Origin: Nitrososphaerota archaeon
Lineage (GTDB): Archaea; Thermoproteota; Nitrososphaeria; Nitrososphaerales; Nitrosopumilaceae
Direction of reading: 5' to 3'
DNA: 64,000 nt
Assembly (NCBI GenBank): GCA_028867675.1
Contig: JAGWGA010000002.1
Span: forward strand, 28,097 to 92,096
Below are positions 20,750-29,268 of the stretch, piece by piece; the stretch's first letter is position 1; every line of letters begins with the position of its first letter. A model generated the notes under the pieces. The model made no database searches. It was not told the origin of the DNA and saw nothing but the letters and a program-made list of their open reading frames with translations. The position numbers were made by a program, and so were the translations under genes.

Positions 20750-20790
20750 GTGGATTTTGATAGGAATTTAAATTTTATGCCGATCTAAAA

Positions 20791-20809
20791 TTGAAAATCA
20801 ATTTTTCAA
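20791..20809. terminator. AT-rich hairpin between cdvC and carA
   Basis: TTGAAAA and TTTTCAA form a 7-base-pair inverted repeat with a 5-base loop, about 25 bases past the cdvC stop. It could end the cdvC operon transcript. It is weak and AT-only, so it may be chance. Confidence 0.3.
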
Positions 20810-20832
20810 AGAAAATTATTAGAAAATAAAAT

Positions 20833-22017
20833 TTAGAGTGCTTTGAACTGTTCAGTCCACTTGTAGTATGCTCTAATCATTTCCATACTAACACTTGGCT
20901 TTCTTCTGGAGACAATTTCCTTAAAGTCAGCTGTTGTGAGTATACGTGGTTGGGACTTTGGCTCACCCAATACCTCTTCTCCAAAGTGTGGAGAATGAAA
21001 CAAGTCATTTACAACCATCAGTTGTGCAGACTGACAGATATCTTTGACATCTGATGCACTATATCCATCTGCCAATTTTGCAAGTTCAATTGATTTTACT
21101 TTATCATCTTTGTGTAATTGAGACGTATATAGATCAAACAGGGCTTCTCTTGCCTCAAGTGATGGAAGTGAGACATAGACTCTCTTGGTAAATCTTCTAA
21201 GAAACGGCCAGTCAAGACTCCACGGTTTGTTTGTTGCACCAATGACATAGAGTTTGAGGTCTTTTCCTTTACCGTTGATTCCATCCATCTCAGTTAAGAA
21301 TTGGTTTTTGACACGAATCTCTCCACCAATCTCACTGTTACGGTTACCAAGAAGTGAATCTACTTCATCAATGAATAGTATAACTGGAAGTCCTTCTTTT
21401 TCTGCAAGACCTCTTGCCATCTGGAATAGTTTGGAGACATTTTTCTCGGCTTCACCTAGCCACTTGCTCATCATTGATGCTGCATCTACGTTGATAAAGT
21501 AGCCATCAATTTCATTTGCAGTAGCTGCAGCAATGACTGTCTTTCCACATCCCGGTGGACCATAAAGTAAGATGCCTCTTGGCCATCCCAATGGGAAAAG
21601 GTCTGGTCGTTTTGCAGGATATACAATTGATTCTCGTAAAGCATTCTTTGCATCATCTAAACCGATAACTTCTTTCCATGTTACGTTTGGTTTTTCCTTC
21701 ATAATCATAGAATCCATTTCGTTTTTGGTAAGAGATTGTTTTTGTTCTTCAGGAGTTGCCTTCGGGTCTACAGCTGGCTCTAATTCGACGTTGTTCATCT
21801 GGAGTGCCTTGATACGATTCTGATATGCTGCAACTCTTTCTTGGTAAACTTTGTTAAGTTTGTTTTCTGGATAAAGTTGGATTAATTTTGCAAGTGATTC
21901 AATCGCTCTTTGATAATTTGCAATTGCCATTCCTCTAGCGCCTTGAGAATCAAGTTTTATTGCTTCTGAGGCAAACTTGCTTGCACTATTTTCTAATTCT
22001 TGTGGGGCTAGACTCAT
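20833..22017 (-). CDS. cdvC: Cell-division AAA ATPase, Vps4 type
   Basis: CdvC remodels ESCRT-III-like CdvB filaments during archaeal cell division. An N-terminal MIT domain (about residues 1-75, SASKFASEAIKLDSQGARG) would bind a CdvB tail. The AAA core has Walker A GPPGCGKT at 153-160, Walker B VILFIDEVDSLL, and second-region arginines (WPFLRRFTKRVYV). Length (394) suits archaeal Vps4. It is the last gene of a three-gene operon; the two upstream genes sit 9 and 11 bases apart and encode coiled-coil proteins. Confidence 0.95.
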   Translation of the reverse strand: MSLAPQELENSASKFASEAIKLDSQGARGMAIANYQRAIESLAKLIQLYPENKLNKVYQERVAAYQNRIKALQMNNVELEPAVDPKATPEEQKQSLTKNEMDSMIMKEKPNVTWKEVIGLDDAKNALRESIVYPAKRPDLFPLGWPRGILLYGPPGCGKTVIAAATANEIDGYFINVDAASMMSKWLGEAEKNVSKLFQMARGLAEKEGLPVILFIDEVDSLLGNRNSEIGGEIRVKNQFLTEMDGINGKGKDLKLYVIGATNKPWSLDWPFLRRFTKRVYVSLPSLEAREALFDLYTSQLHKDDKVKSIELAKLADGYSASDVKDICQSAQLMVVNDLFHSPHFGEEVLGEPKSQPRILTTADFKEIVSRRKPSVSMEMIRAYYKWTEQFKAL

Positions 22018-22028
22018 GATATCATCAA

Positions 22029-22604
22029 CTATATCTCGACTGCTGTTCTTTCAAGGTAATCACTAGTGTTAATTCGTCTAGCAGAATTTGTTAAATTTAT
22101 TGAACTAACTTCTTGTTTTGGAATTTCAATATTTACAGGGGTCGTTTTTACAGGCACTTTTGGAGAAAGAGTATCTAAAAGTGAAGGAATCTTAAAGTCA
22201 TCAATCTTGGTTTGAGTTCCCCTTCCAAAGGCTAGATTCTCAGTTACCTCGCCATGAAGTGTCTGAATCTGCTGTAGAGCAAATTCTGCAGACATAACCA
22301 AGTCTTCTAGTTCATCTTTAAGACCATTGACAGAGTTCGATGCGTTTAGAATTAGTCCAATAAACTCTTGCAAAAATTCCTTGATATCGCGCTTATCTTG
22401 ATATTTTGTAAGAAGATATTCAGCCGCCAGCATTACTTGTCGCAGGTCTTTTAGTTCCTCGACAGAAAGTGTCTCAATAAAAGAATCACTTTCATCTTTT
22501 CCTTTTTGAGATATCTTTTGTTCTATTTTTGAAGATAATGATTTTATCTTGTCAAGATGACCAGATAAATCAGATTGGCCATCATTCTTTATAAAATTTA
22601 ACAT
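22029..22604 (-). CDS. Coiled-coil protein of the cdvC operon, possibly ESCRT-III-like
   Basis: A 191-residue protein that is mostly helical. The N-terminal half is charged (LDKIKSLSSKIEQKI, VEELKDLRQVMLAAEYLL) and a second helical stretch is LKDELEDLVMSAEFALQQIQ. A Pro-rich, poorly ordered linker (TPVNIEIPKQEV) leads to a short tail that might contact the CdvC MIT domain. The function is inferred from position alone, between an ESCRT-III-like gene and cdvC. Sequence family not recognised. Confidence 0.55.
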   Translation of the reverse strand: MLNFIKNDGQSDLSGHLDKIKSLSSKIEQKISQKGKDESDSFIETLSVEELKDLRQVMLAAEYLLTKYQDKRDIKEFLQEFIGLILNASNSVNGLKDELEDLVMSAEFALQQIQTLHGEVTENLAFGRGTQTKIDDFKIPSLLDTLSPKVPVKTTPVNIEIPKQEVSSINLTNSARRINTSDYLERTAVEI

Positions 22605-22613
22605 ATCAAGGCC

Positions 22614-23177
22614 TTACCAGAAATCTAGATTAGGGAACTGCTTGTATATTTTAGAGTCAGCGATCAATTTAGCTTCATCCAAAAGCCTGCTTGAGACTTC
22701 ATTTGCTTTGCCAAAGTCCAAGTTTGTGCTTGCCAAGTGTGCCGCATCTATGATTATTCCACCTAAAAGTAGTGATAATTCACCTAACTGAAAGTCCATT
22801 GCGGGCATTAATGCCAATAGTTTAGATCGAATTGTTCTAACAATAGATATTGTAGGCGATAATACTGTGGGTACATTTCCAAGTCCCACAATACAATCAA
22901 GACTTCGTCTTACTTGCCTTAGTGATTCAATAGTATATGCAAGTTCAAGTTCGTATTTGATTTGCTTTTCAAGTGTAGAAAGCGATTGACAGTCTTTGTC
23001 CAATCTCCTATAAAGTTCCAAATTATTCTGATTTACATCTTGTCTGTGCTGTACTAGGACATCAAGTAAACCATCTACAATCTCTGTAGAATAGTCAATT
23101 CTTGGCTTTATTGTACTTGCTCGTACAAGTTGGCTTTTACTTTCATTTTCAATAACCCATTTTGATTGATTTATCAT
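22614..23177 (-). CDS. ESCRT-III/CdvB-like helical protein, first gene of the cdvC operon
   Basis: A 187-residue helical protein. The segment SIVRTIRSKLLALMPAMDFQ followed by LGELSLLLGGIIID resembles the CdvB/Snf7 core, where a basic helix is followed by an acidic leucine-rich one. The ATG at 23177 is favoured over the TTG at 23186 because CGTATAAG (23203-23210) is placed for a leaderless start there. It might be a CdvB paralogue; CdvA is less likely, as I see no PRC-barrel domain. The MIT-binding motif is not obvious, so the assignment is tentative. Confidence 0.55.
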   Translation of the reverse strand: MINQSKWVIENESKSQLVRASTIKPRIDYSTEIVDGLLDVLVQHRQDVNQNNLELYRRLDKDCQSLSTLEKQIKYELELAYTIESLRQVRRSLDCIVGLGNVPTVLSPTISIVRTIRSKLLALMPAMDFQLGELSLLLGGIIIDAAHLASTNLDFGKANEVSSRLLDEAKLIADSKIYKQFPNLDFW

Positions 23178-23202
23178 TCCCAACAAGAGACTAGACTTTG
23201 TA

Positions 23203-23210
23203 CTTATACG
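23203..23210 (-). promoter_or_regulatory. TATA box of the cdvC operon
   Basis: CGTATAAG on the minus strand lies about 25 bases upstream of the ATG at 23177. It is the only promoter-like element before the three tightly spaced genes. Confidence 0.5.
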
Positions 23211-23336
23211 GGCCTTGTTACGTCAAATCATGTCACTACAGTAACATGAAGAGTGGATACAGCTTAGTATTTTTTCAAAGCTTTGTTCAATGAATTTAGC
23301 TATTCACCTTACCTTTCAACTTGATAATTCCAGTTA

Positions 23337-24512
23337 ATGGTAAAAGGGCAAGACCTAGCCGTAAGCCTAGAAGAGTTTGGATTAAGCAAGTATGAGGCGC
23401 AAGCCTACGTGGCCTTGATTACAAAGGGAACAATTTCTGCAGGAGAACTTGCATACTACTCGAATCTACCAAGAACCAAGGTTTATCCAACTTTACTTAA
23501 ACTTGAGAAAAAAAAGATTGCAATCATATCAAAAAGCAAACCAATCATGTGTACAGGAATTGCACCAGAAGATGCTTTTGATGAAATCATTCAAGAACAG
23601 ATTAACAGAGTAAATGCAATGAATAGTCTTATTACAAAATTAAAGCAACTAAGCGAAGATAGTAAAAAATCACGAGGTTCTGAGGAACAGAGATACTTTC
23701 ACTTGTCTGCAAATTATGTATTCAAACAGTTACAGACAATGATAGATGGTTCAAAGACATCAATACATGTAGTAATGGATTCGTGGGGACTCAATCTTTT
23801 ATCGCAGTGTAAGGAAGAACTTCTTCACGCCTTGAGAAAAAACATTGATATCAAAATAGTGATTCCGCCAAGCCTTGTAGGTTCTGAGACTTTTCATGGA
23901 CTTCCCGCAGGCATCAAGATTAAGACATCAGATATTTCTCAAAATGTATTCATCTTTGACGATTCTGAGATCCTAATGATAAACAGCAATAATGGAAAAG
24001 GTGCCATATTTCACTCTACAGACGTTTTGGGAACCAATCAGGTCAAGTCATTTGATCAAATATGGAAAAATGGAATCAAAATTAGCAATTTGGCAGACAT
24101 GACAAAAAGTGATGCGCAAGAAACACTAAAGGCAATTCAAATTATAACTCAAAACGGATTAGGATATGTACTCAATTCCATGATAAATTCAAAGAGTAAG
24201 GGAATAGATATTTTGAATTTCTTAGATAAAAATGGAATTGATTTGGAATCAAAAACATTGGACGAAATAATATCCCTTGTCGATTCTACACTTGATATCA
24301 CATGTTCTGGAGGTCTAAAATACGAATCCACTTCTAATCACTTTGTAATAGAATCCAAAGTCAATAGTGGTCATTCAATACCATGGGCTTTGTTACTTGA
24401 AGGATATCTAAACAAGAAAGGAATCAAGACAAAATTAATCTATAATGATCATGTTCACAATGGCGAACGAATTCATATCAAAGTTGATTCAAAGATTGCC
24501 TTGACACCATAG
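23337..24512 (+). CDS. TrmB-family transcriptional regulator
   Basis: An N-terminal winged helix (EFGLSKYEAQAYVALITKGT through SNLPRTKVYPTLLKLEKKK, about residues 13-60) matches TrmB-type archaeal regulators, which often sense sugars or metabolites. A short coiled coil follows, then a phospholipase-D-like ligand domain (STSIHVVMDSWG-like) and a long C-terminal region with no recognised fold. Length (391) is within the family range. It is divergent from the cdvC operon and sits upstream of a secreted-protein gene whose promoter carries a palindrome. Confidence 0.8.
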   Translation: MVKGQDLAVSLEEFGLSKYEAQAYVALITKGTISAGELAYYSNLPRTKVYPTLLKLEKKKIAIISKSKPIMCTGIAPEDAFDEIIQEQINRVNAMNSLITKLKQLSEDSKKSRGSEEQRYFHLSANYVFKQLQTMIDGSKTSIHVVMDSWGLNLLSQCKEELLHALRKNIDIKIVIPPSLVGSETFHGLPAGIKIKTSDISQNVFIFDDSEILMINSNNGKGAIFHSTDVLGTNQVKSFDQIWKNGIKISNLADMTKSDAQETLKAIQIITQNGLGYVLNSMINSKSKGIDILNFLDKNGIDLESKTLDEIISLVDSTLDITCSGGLKYESTSNHFVIESKVNSGHSIPWALLLEGYLNKKGIKTKLIYNDHVHNGERIHIKVDSKIALTP

Positions 24513-24565
24513 GATACATAACAAATATTTTCATCACCATATCTTATGAGGAGTGTTTAGGCATT

Positions 24566-24590
24566 TACATATGATAAATAGTTATATGTA
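24566..24590 (+). promoter_or_regulatory. Palindrome over the TATA box of the secreted protein gene
   Basis: TACATAT and ATATGTA form a perfect 7-base inverted repeat separated by 11 bases. The middle contains GATAAATAG, the likely TATA box, placed for the ATG at 24611. This is the layout of a repressor operator. The upstream TrmB protein is a candidate regulator, on proximity only. Confidence 0.4.
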
Positions 24591-24610
24591 CTCTATTTGG
24601 AAAGTAAATC

Positions 24611-25246
24611 ATGAATAGCAAACTCGTTAAAGCATCAAGTGCTTTGACCTTGTTAGTCCTTATGGCATCAGTTGTGGCAATAAATGCACCAGCTTTTGCA
24701 CTAAATGGACATGGAACGACAATGGGACGTGGTCCACAGTTTGGTGGAGGAACCGGTATCGGAGCCTCAGGTGGTGCATATTTAACATATCATGACGGCC
24801 TAAAAATTAATGGTGCCACATTTGATATCTCACACTATACAACAACAATTAAGACACAAACATTGTATGTAAACAACCCATCAGATATCACAGTAAAGAT
24901 CTACAACCATCAAGACATCCAAATGATGCAACATGTGATAATATTCCTAGATCTTTATGGCATGGATCCTCAATCATATGAGACCAATACCCATATTGAC
25001 TGGGATAAGAAATCTGGTACATCAGCGTCAGATCCTAATGGTTTGTTCAAGAGTGTAACTTCATCAGTGAAATACGATGGACATTTAATGTACCTTACAT
25101 TCCACATAGTTCCAAGTAAAACTATGGACACAAGTAGTCTTATCATAAGAGCATGGGACCTCAACCTTTCACAAAATCAAGTTGTTGTTCTAAATGCAAT
25201 CAAGATAGGATATCTTCCATATCAATTCTCAAGTGTTGGTCAATAA
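24611..25246 (+). CDS. Secreted hypothetical protein
   Basis: The N-terminus is a standard signal peptide: basic MNSKLVKASS, a hydrophobic TLLVLMASVVAINA stretch, then an APAFA site near residue 30. The mature part is Gly-rich at first (GRGPQFGGGTGIGASGG), then beta-rich with many Thr and Tyr. The LYVNNPSDITVKIYNHQD region looks like a beta-sandwich. No catalytic residues are evident. It is probably an extracytoplasmic or cell-envelope protein. Confidence 0.7.
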   Translation: MNSKLVKASSALTLLVLMASVVAINAPAFALNGHGTTMGRGPQFGGGTGIGASGGAYLTYHDGLKINGATFDISHYTTTIKTQTLYVNNPSDITVKIYNHQDIQMMQHVIIFLDLYGMDPQSYETNTHIDWDKKSGTSASDPNGLFKSVTSSVKYDGHLMYLTFHIVPSKTMDTSSLIIRAWDLNLSQNQVVVLNAIKIGYLPYQFSSVGQ

Positions 25247-25331
25247 GGGATCAATACAAACAACAACTTTTCTTTTTCAATTTTTCAAATTTTGTACCTT
25301 TATAATATGATGTAATTCATTCCAACCTTGA

Positions 25332-28300
25332 ATGCAGTTAGCAACTGATTTTAACCCAAAAAAGATAGAAGATGAAGTAAAAGTTCAGATATCAAGTATA
25401 GATCTAGAGAAATTAATTTTTGAGTCACAAAACAAGACAAAAAAAATTGCATTCATAGAAGGTCCACCGACAATGAATGGAACACCACATGCAGGACATC
25501 TTCGTGGAAGAATCATGAAAGATTTATGGTACAGATATGCAACTTTATGTGGTTACAAGGTAATTTTTAATGCAGGATGGGATACCCAAGGGCTTCCAGT
25601 TGAATTACAAGTAGAAAAAGAATTGGGAATTTCAGGTAGCAAGTCGCAGGTTTTAGAATCTGCAGGAGTTGAGAAGATAGTTGCAGAATGCAAAAAGATT
25701 GTTCACAAATTCAATCTCCAATGGGTTGAAGTTGACAAATTACTTGGCATGTCATTTAATCAACAAAAAGCATATTGGACATACAAGGATGAATATATTG
25801 AGCGAGAGTGGAAGTATCTAAAAAAGGCTCACGAAATTGGAATTTTATCAGAATCATACAAGGTAGTAGCATATTGTCCCAGCTGTCAAACCTCACTTAG
25901 TCATGCAGAAGTAAATCAAGGATATGACACAGTTGTAGATCCGTCACTTTACTATAAAGTAAAATTGCAAGACGAAGATCTGTATCTAATTGTCTGGACG
26001 ACAATGCCATTTACTCTAGTTACAGACACAATGGTTGGTCTAAACCCAAATGAAAATTATGTTCAGGTAAAAGTTGCAAACGAGACATGGATTATAGGAG
26101 AAAAAAGATTAGAAGAATTCATGAAAGAAGCAAAAATAGAAGATTACACAATTATCAAAACCGTCAAGGGTTCCACATTTGAAGGAAAAAAATACATCCA
26201 CCCACTACTAGATGAAATTTCAGGACTAGATAAATTTTCAAAATTACCAAAATTCCACATTGCAGTTGCAGAAAATTTTGTTGACATCCAAACAGGTAGT
26301 GGACTAGTTCACCTATCCCCCGCAAACGGAGAAGAAGATTTTGAGATTGCGTTAAAAAGAGAAATACCAATTTTCAATCCAATAAATGACGAGGCAAAAT
26401 TTACAAAAGATGCAGGACTTTATTCTGATTTATTTGTCAGGGATGCAGACGAAAAAATTGTCAATTCACTAAAAGCAAAGGGTGCACTGGTTAAAATTGG
26501 AAAGATTAAACACCAATACCCATTATGCTGGAGGTCTCAACACAAGCTTTTGTGGTTAGCAAGAAGAGGATTTTTCTATTTTCTTGACAGATTAGGAGAT
26601 AAGGCAGTAAAGGCAGCAGAAAGTGTTGAATATTTCTATGAACCGCCACGCAATAGATTTTTGGAGATAATCAAAGACAGACACCCCTGGTGCATCTCAA
26701 GGGAACGTATTTGGGGATGTCCCTTACCCATTTGGAATTGTAAAAACTGCAATCATAACAAATGGTTCTTCTCAAGAGACGAGATTGTAAAAACTGCAAC
26801 TGAACTTCCAGACGGACCAAATTTTGAGCTTCACAAACCGTGGATAGACAACATCGTCATAAATTGTGAAAAGTGTGGCAATAAAATGGAAAGAGAACAA
26901 TTTGTTCTCGATACTTGGCATAATAGCGGTGCGGCCCCTTATGCATCACTCTCAGATTCAGAGTATAACGAACTGATTCCAGCACTTTTTTTAACAGAGG
27001 GAATTGATCAGACTAGAGGATGGGCATACACCCTACTAATAGAAAACGTAATTTTGAATAATGCCCCAATTGCTCCATTCAAATCATTTTTGTTTCAAGG
27101 TCATGTACTTGATGCAAATGGAAACAAAATGAGCAAAAGTAAAGGAAATGTAATGGATGCTGCAGAGTTACTTGGAAAATATTCTGTTGATCTGATAAGA
27201 TTATACTTTATGTGGAAATCAAGTCCAATTGAACCAATTAATTTTAGCACTGATGAACTTGTATCAAGACCATATCAGATTCTAAGCACTTTGTATCACC
27301 TTCATTTGTACTTTAAACAAAATAGTGAATACGACAAATATACTAAAACTTACAATATCCAATGGGCAAAAGAAAAAAATCTATTAAAAGAACCAGAGAT
27401 TTGGGTTTTATCAAAACTTCAAAAATTAATTTCATCAGTAATAGAATCTCAGGACAAGTGCAGATTTCATGAGACTGCAAGAGCAATTGATGATTATCTA
27501 ATAAATTCTGTAAGTCAGGTATACATTCCAATCACTCGTGAAGAATTATGGGCCGAAGATGAATCTCAAAAAGAGAGAAGATTTGCAATCTATGCAACAC
27601 TCTCAGAAATACTAAGAACTCTAGACATACTTTTACACCCAATTTGCCCCTTTACCACCCAGTATCTGTATGGAATAATGTTTGCTGAAAAAATCAATAT
27701 ACTTCTCGAAGACTTTCCGGTAGCACAAGTATCTCTTACAAACGACAGAGTTGAGGAAGCATTTGATCTGATGAAAGAATCAGTCTCTGTATCATCTGCA
27801 GCTAGAATGAAGGGTAAACTCAAGAGGAGATGGCCATTAAATGATGCAATAATTTGTGTAGAGCCAACTCAAAAAGCAAAATTAGAATCCCTCTCAGAAT
27901 TATTACTCTCGCAACTCAATGTAGAAAAATACAGCATTATTGAATTACAAAAATCAGAAGGATTGGAACTTGTTTCAAACCTATTGCAAGCAGGATTGCC
28001 AATTATTTCCAAGGTAGAATTGGAACGAAAAAAGATAGGTCCAAAGGCAAAACAAGACATGGGAAGATTACTAGACAAGTTTTCTCAGACAGATCCAAGT
28101 GTCATTACTGAGAGTCTTTTGAAAAATGGGACATACACTTTTGATCTTGGAGATAATAAAATTGAACTATCAAAAGAAGACTTCATAGTAGGATATTCTG
28201 AAAAGGAGGGTTTTGCAATGTCAAATCGGGACTCACTTGTAGTATTTATCAGTACAACCAGAAATCGTGAGATGTTGGCAAGAGGATTGATACGAGATAT

Positions 28301-28529
28301 TGCAAGAAGATTGCAGGTATTAAGAAAAGAGAGAGGATACAATCCAACCGATGTGTTGGATGCAGCATACATTTTAGGCCTAGACGAAGAGTCTCTTGAG
28401 ATGGCAAAAGAAAAACAATCAGATCTCTCATTCCTAGTCAGAGTCAAAAGAATAGAATTTGAAGACAAGGCCAAAAACTACAAAGATGAGGACCTAGATG
28501 GTCAAAAGATTCGAATCTCAGTTGAGTAG
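25332..28529 (+). CDS. ileS: Isoleucyl-tRNA synthetase
   Basis: IleRS charges tRNA-Ile. The HIGH variant is PHAGH near residues 52-56. GWDTQGLPVE follows, the large editing insertion is present, a zinc-type CENC-like segment sits in the middle (CKNCNHNKW, CEKCGNKM), and the KMSKS loop (NKMSKSKGN) is near residue 600. Length (1065) fits archaeal/eukaryotic-type IleRS. A TATA box (TTTATAATA) at about 25302 fits a leaderless ATG. Confidence 0.97.
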   Translation: MQLATDFNPKKIEDEVKVQISSIDLEKLIFESQNKTKKIAFIEGPPTMNGTPHAGHLRGRIMKDLWYRYATLCGYKVIFNAGWDTQGLPVELQVEKELGISGSKSQVLESAGVEKIVAECKKIVHKFNLQWVEVDKLLGMSFNQQKAYWTYKDEYIEREWKYLKKAHEIGILSESYKVVAYCPSCQTSLSHAEVNQGYDTVVDPSLYYKVKLQDEDLYLIVWTTMPFTLVTDTMVGLNPNENYVQVKVANETWIIGEKRLEEFMKEAKIEDYTIIKTVKGSTFEGKKYIHPLLDEISGLDKFSKLPKFHIAVAENFVDIQTGSGLVHLSPANGEEDFEIALKREIPIFNPINDEAKFTKDAGLYSDLFVRDADEKIVNSLKAKGALVKIGKIKHQYPLCWRSQHKLLWLARRGFFYFLDRLGDKAVKAAESVEYFYEPPRNRFLEIIKDRHPWCISRERIWGCPLPIWNCKNCNHNKWFFSRDEIVKTATELPDGPNFELHKPWIDNIVINCEKCGNKMEREQFVLDTWHNSGAAPYASLSDSEYNELIPALFLTEGIDQTRGWAYTLLIENVILNNAPIAPFKSFLFQGHVLDANGNKMSKSKGNVMDAAELLGKYSVDLIRLYFMWKSSPIEPINFSTDELVSRPYQILSTLYHLHLYFKQNSEYDKYTKTYNIQWAKEKNLLKEPEIWVLSKLQKLISSVIESQDKCRFHETARAIDDYLINSVSQVYIPITREELWAEDESQKERRFAIYATLSEILRTLDILLHPICPFTTQYLYGIMFAEKINILLEDFPVAQVSLTNDRVEEAFDLMKESVSVSSAARMKGKLKRRWPLNDAIICVEPTQKAKLESLSELLLSQLNVEKYSIIELQKSEGLELVSNLLQAGLPIISKVELERKKIGPKAKQDMGRLLDKFSQTDPSVITESLLKNGTYTFDLGDNKIELSKEDFIVGYSEKEGFAMSNRDSLVVFISTTRNREMLARGLIRDIARRLQVLRKERGYNPTDVLDAAYILGLDEESLEMAKEKQSDLSFLVRVKRIEFEDKAKNYKDEDLDGQKIRISVE

Positions 28530-28574
28530 TGATTCATCCATTGAATTAAATAATAAAAAATTACATAATATCCC

Positions 28575-28904
28575 ATGACAAAGCAGATAACTCTAGATGG
28601 TTGGCTCATATCACACTTTACCATTTTATTAAAAAAGGCATCATCTCATGTTACAAAGACCAAGATACCGCTTGTACTATACCGAAATACTTTAGAGGAA
28701 GAGGAAGAAGCATATCAAGAAACAGTCTGTACTATTACTGACGGATACATCATAGTCCAAGTAATAACATCAGGTGGCGGAGTAGTTCCAAGTTTTCAAC
28801 AGCAGTTTGTCTTTACACTGGATGAATTTCCTTCTTGGCTTATGCGAAAAAGTAAGGATTTGTTCCTACAATGTGTTGACTTGCTAGAAGAACAATTCAG
28901 CTAG
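28575..28904 (+). CDS. Hypothetical protein
   Basis: A 109-residue protein with no recognised domain. The first third looks helical (WLISHFTILLKKASSH), an acidic loop EEEEEAYQET follows, and then strands (YIIVQVITSGGGVV). The gene is 46 bases after ileS on the same strand, with its own AT-rich leader. No signal peptide is seen. Confidence 0.5.
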   Translation: MTKQITLDGWLISHFTILLKKASSHVTKTKIPLVLYRNTLEEEEEAYQETVCTITDGYIIVQVITSGGGVVPSFQQQFVFTLDEFPSWLMRKSKDLFLQCVDLLEEQFS

Positions 28905-28954
28905 TCATTTTGCCCCAATTATATCATAAAATTTTATTTTTGTGACAAGGAGCC

Positions 28955-28963
28955 TTAAAAATA
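28955..28963 (+). promoter_or_regulatory. TATA box for the candidate ncRNA
   Basis: TTAAAAATA preceded by GAGCC lies about 25 bases before the start of the GC-rich element. No ORF of useful length follows within 300 bases. Confidence 0.4.
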
Positions 28964-28979
28964 TCTAAGATGAATCGGA

Positions 28980-29042
28980 TTTTAGTTTTGGGCCGGGCCA
29001 GGCAAGAGGGTGTCATTTGACACTCGGTTCCGACCCAAAACA
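28980..29042 (+). ncRNA. Candidate structured ncRNA: GC-rich imperfect hairpin
   Basis: The stretch is strikingly GC-rich in a genome that is otherwise about one-third G+C. TTTTGGG (28986-28992) pairs with CCCAAAA (29034-29040), CGG with CCG inside it, and GTGTC with GACAC (29010-29023) forms an apical stem with an ATTT loop. ACA follows the outer stem after two bases, as in H/ACA guide RNAs, but I cannot confirm a kink-turn or a target. No coding frame explains it. Its family is unknown to me. Confidence 0.6.
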
Positions 29043-29064
29043 TTCGTATTTTAGTTTTTACGAA
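29043..29064 (+). terminator. Hairpin/T-rich terminator after the ncRNA
   Basis: TTCGTA and TACGAA form a 6-base-pair inverted repeat around a T-rich loop (TTTTAGTTTT), right after the ncRNA candidate. The loop repeats TTTTAGTTTT, which also occurs at 28980-28989 just before the GC-rich hairpin. This is likely the 3' boundary of a short transcript. Confidence 0.45.
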
Positions 29065-29268
29065 ACCTGTTGACATTCAAAGATAAAGCATAATTGTATT
29101 ATGTAGATATTCATTAAAGAAACAATACCTACAAAATCTGTAAAATCACACTTGAAGAATTAACGAATTGATTTGCGATCAAAAATAGATTTGATTGAAG
29201 ATTTGTGAATTTGAGTGACAAAAAAGACATCAAACAGATTATAAAGACCTTAAAAATGAAAAATCACA
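29065..29268. other. AT-rich leader before sucC; no gene seen
   Basis: About 200 bases of AT-rich sequence separate the ncRNA candidate from sucC. I see no ORF, tRNA or strong inverted repeat. A TATA-like TTATAAAG near 29240 is placed for the sucC ATG at 29269. Confidence 0.5.

Noticed and set aside
22614-23177. CdvA as the identity of the first gene of the cdvC operon
   Set aside because: CdvA has an N-terminal PRC-barrel-type domain; this protein is helical throughout. An ESCRT-III-like call is kept as tentative.
28980-29042. tRNA, SRP RNA or RNase P identity for the hairpin RNA
   Set aside because: Too short and without a T-arm/anticodon layout, an SRP helix 8 pattern or the P RNA core.
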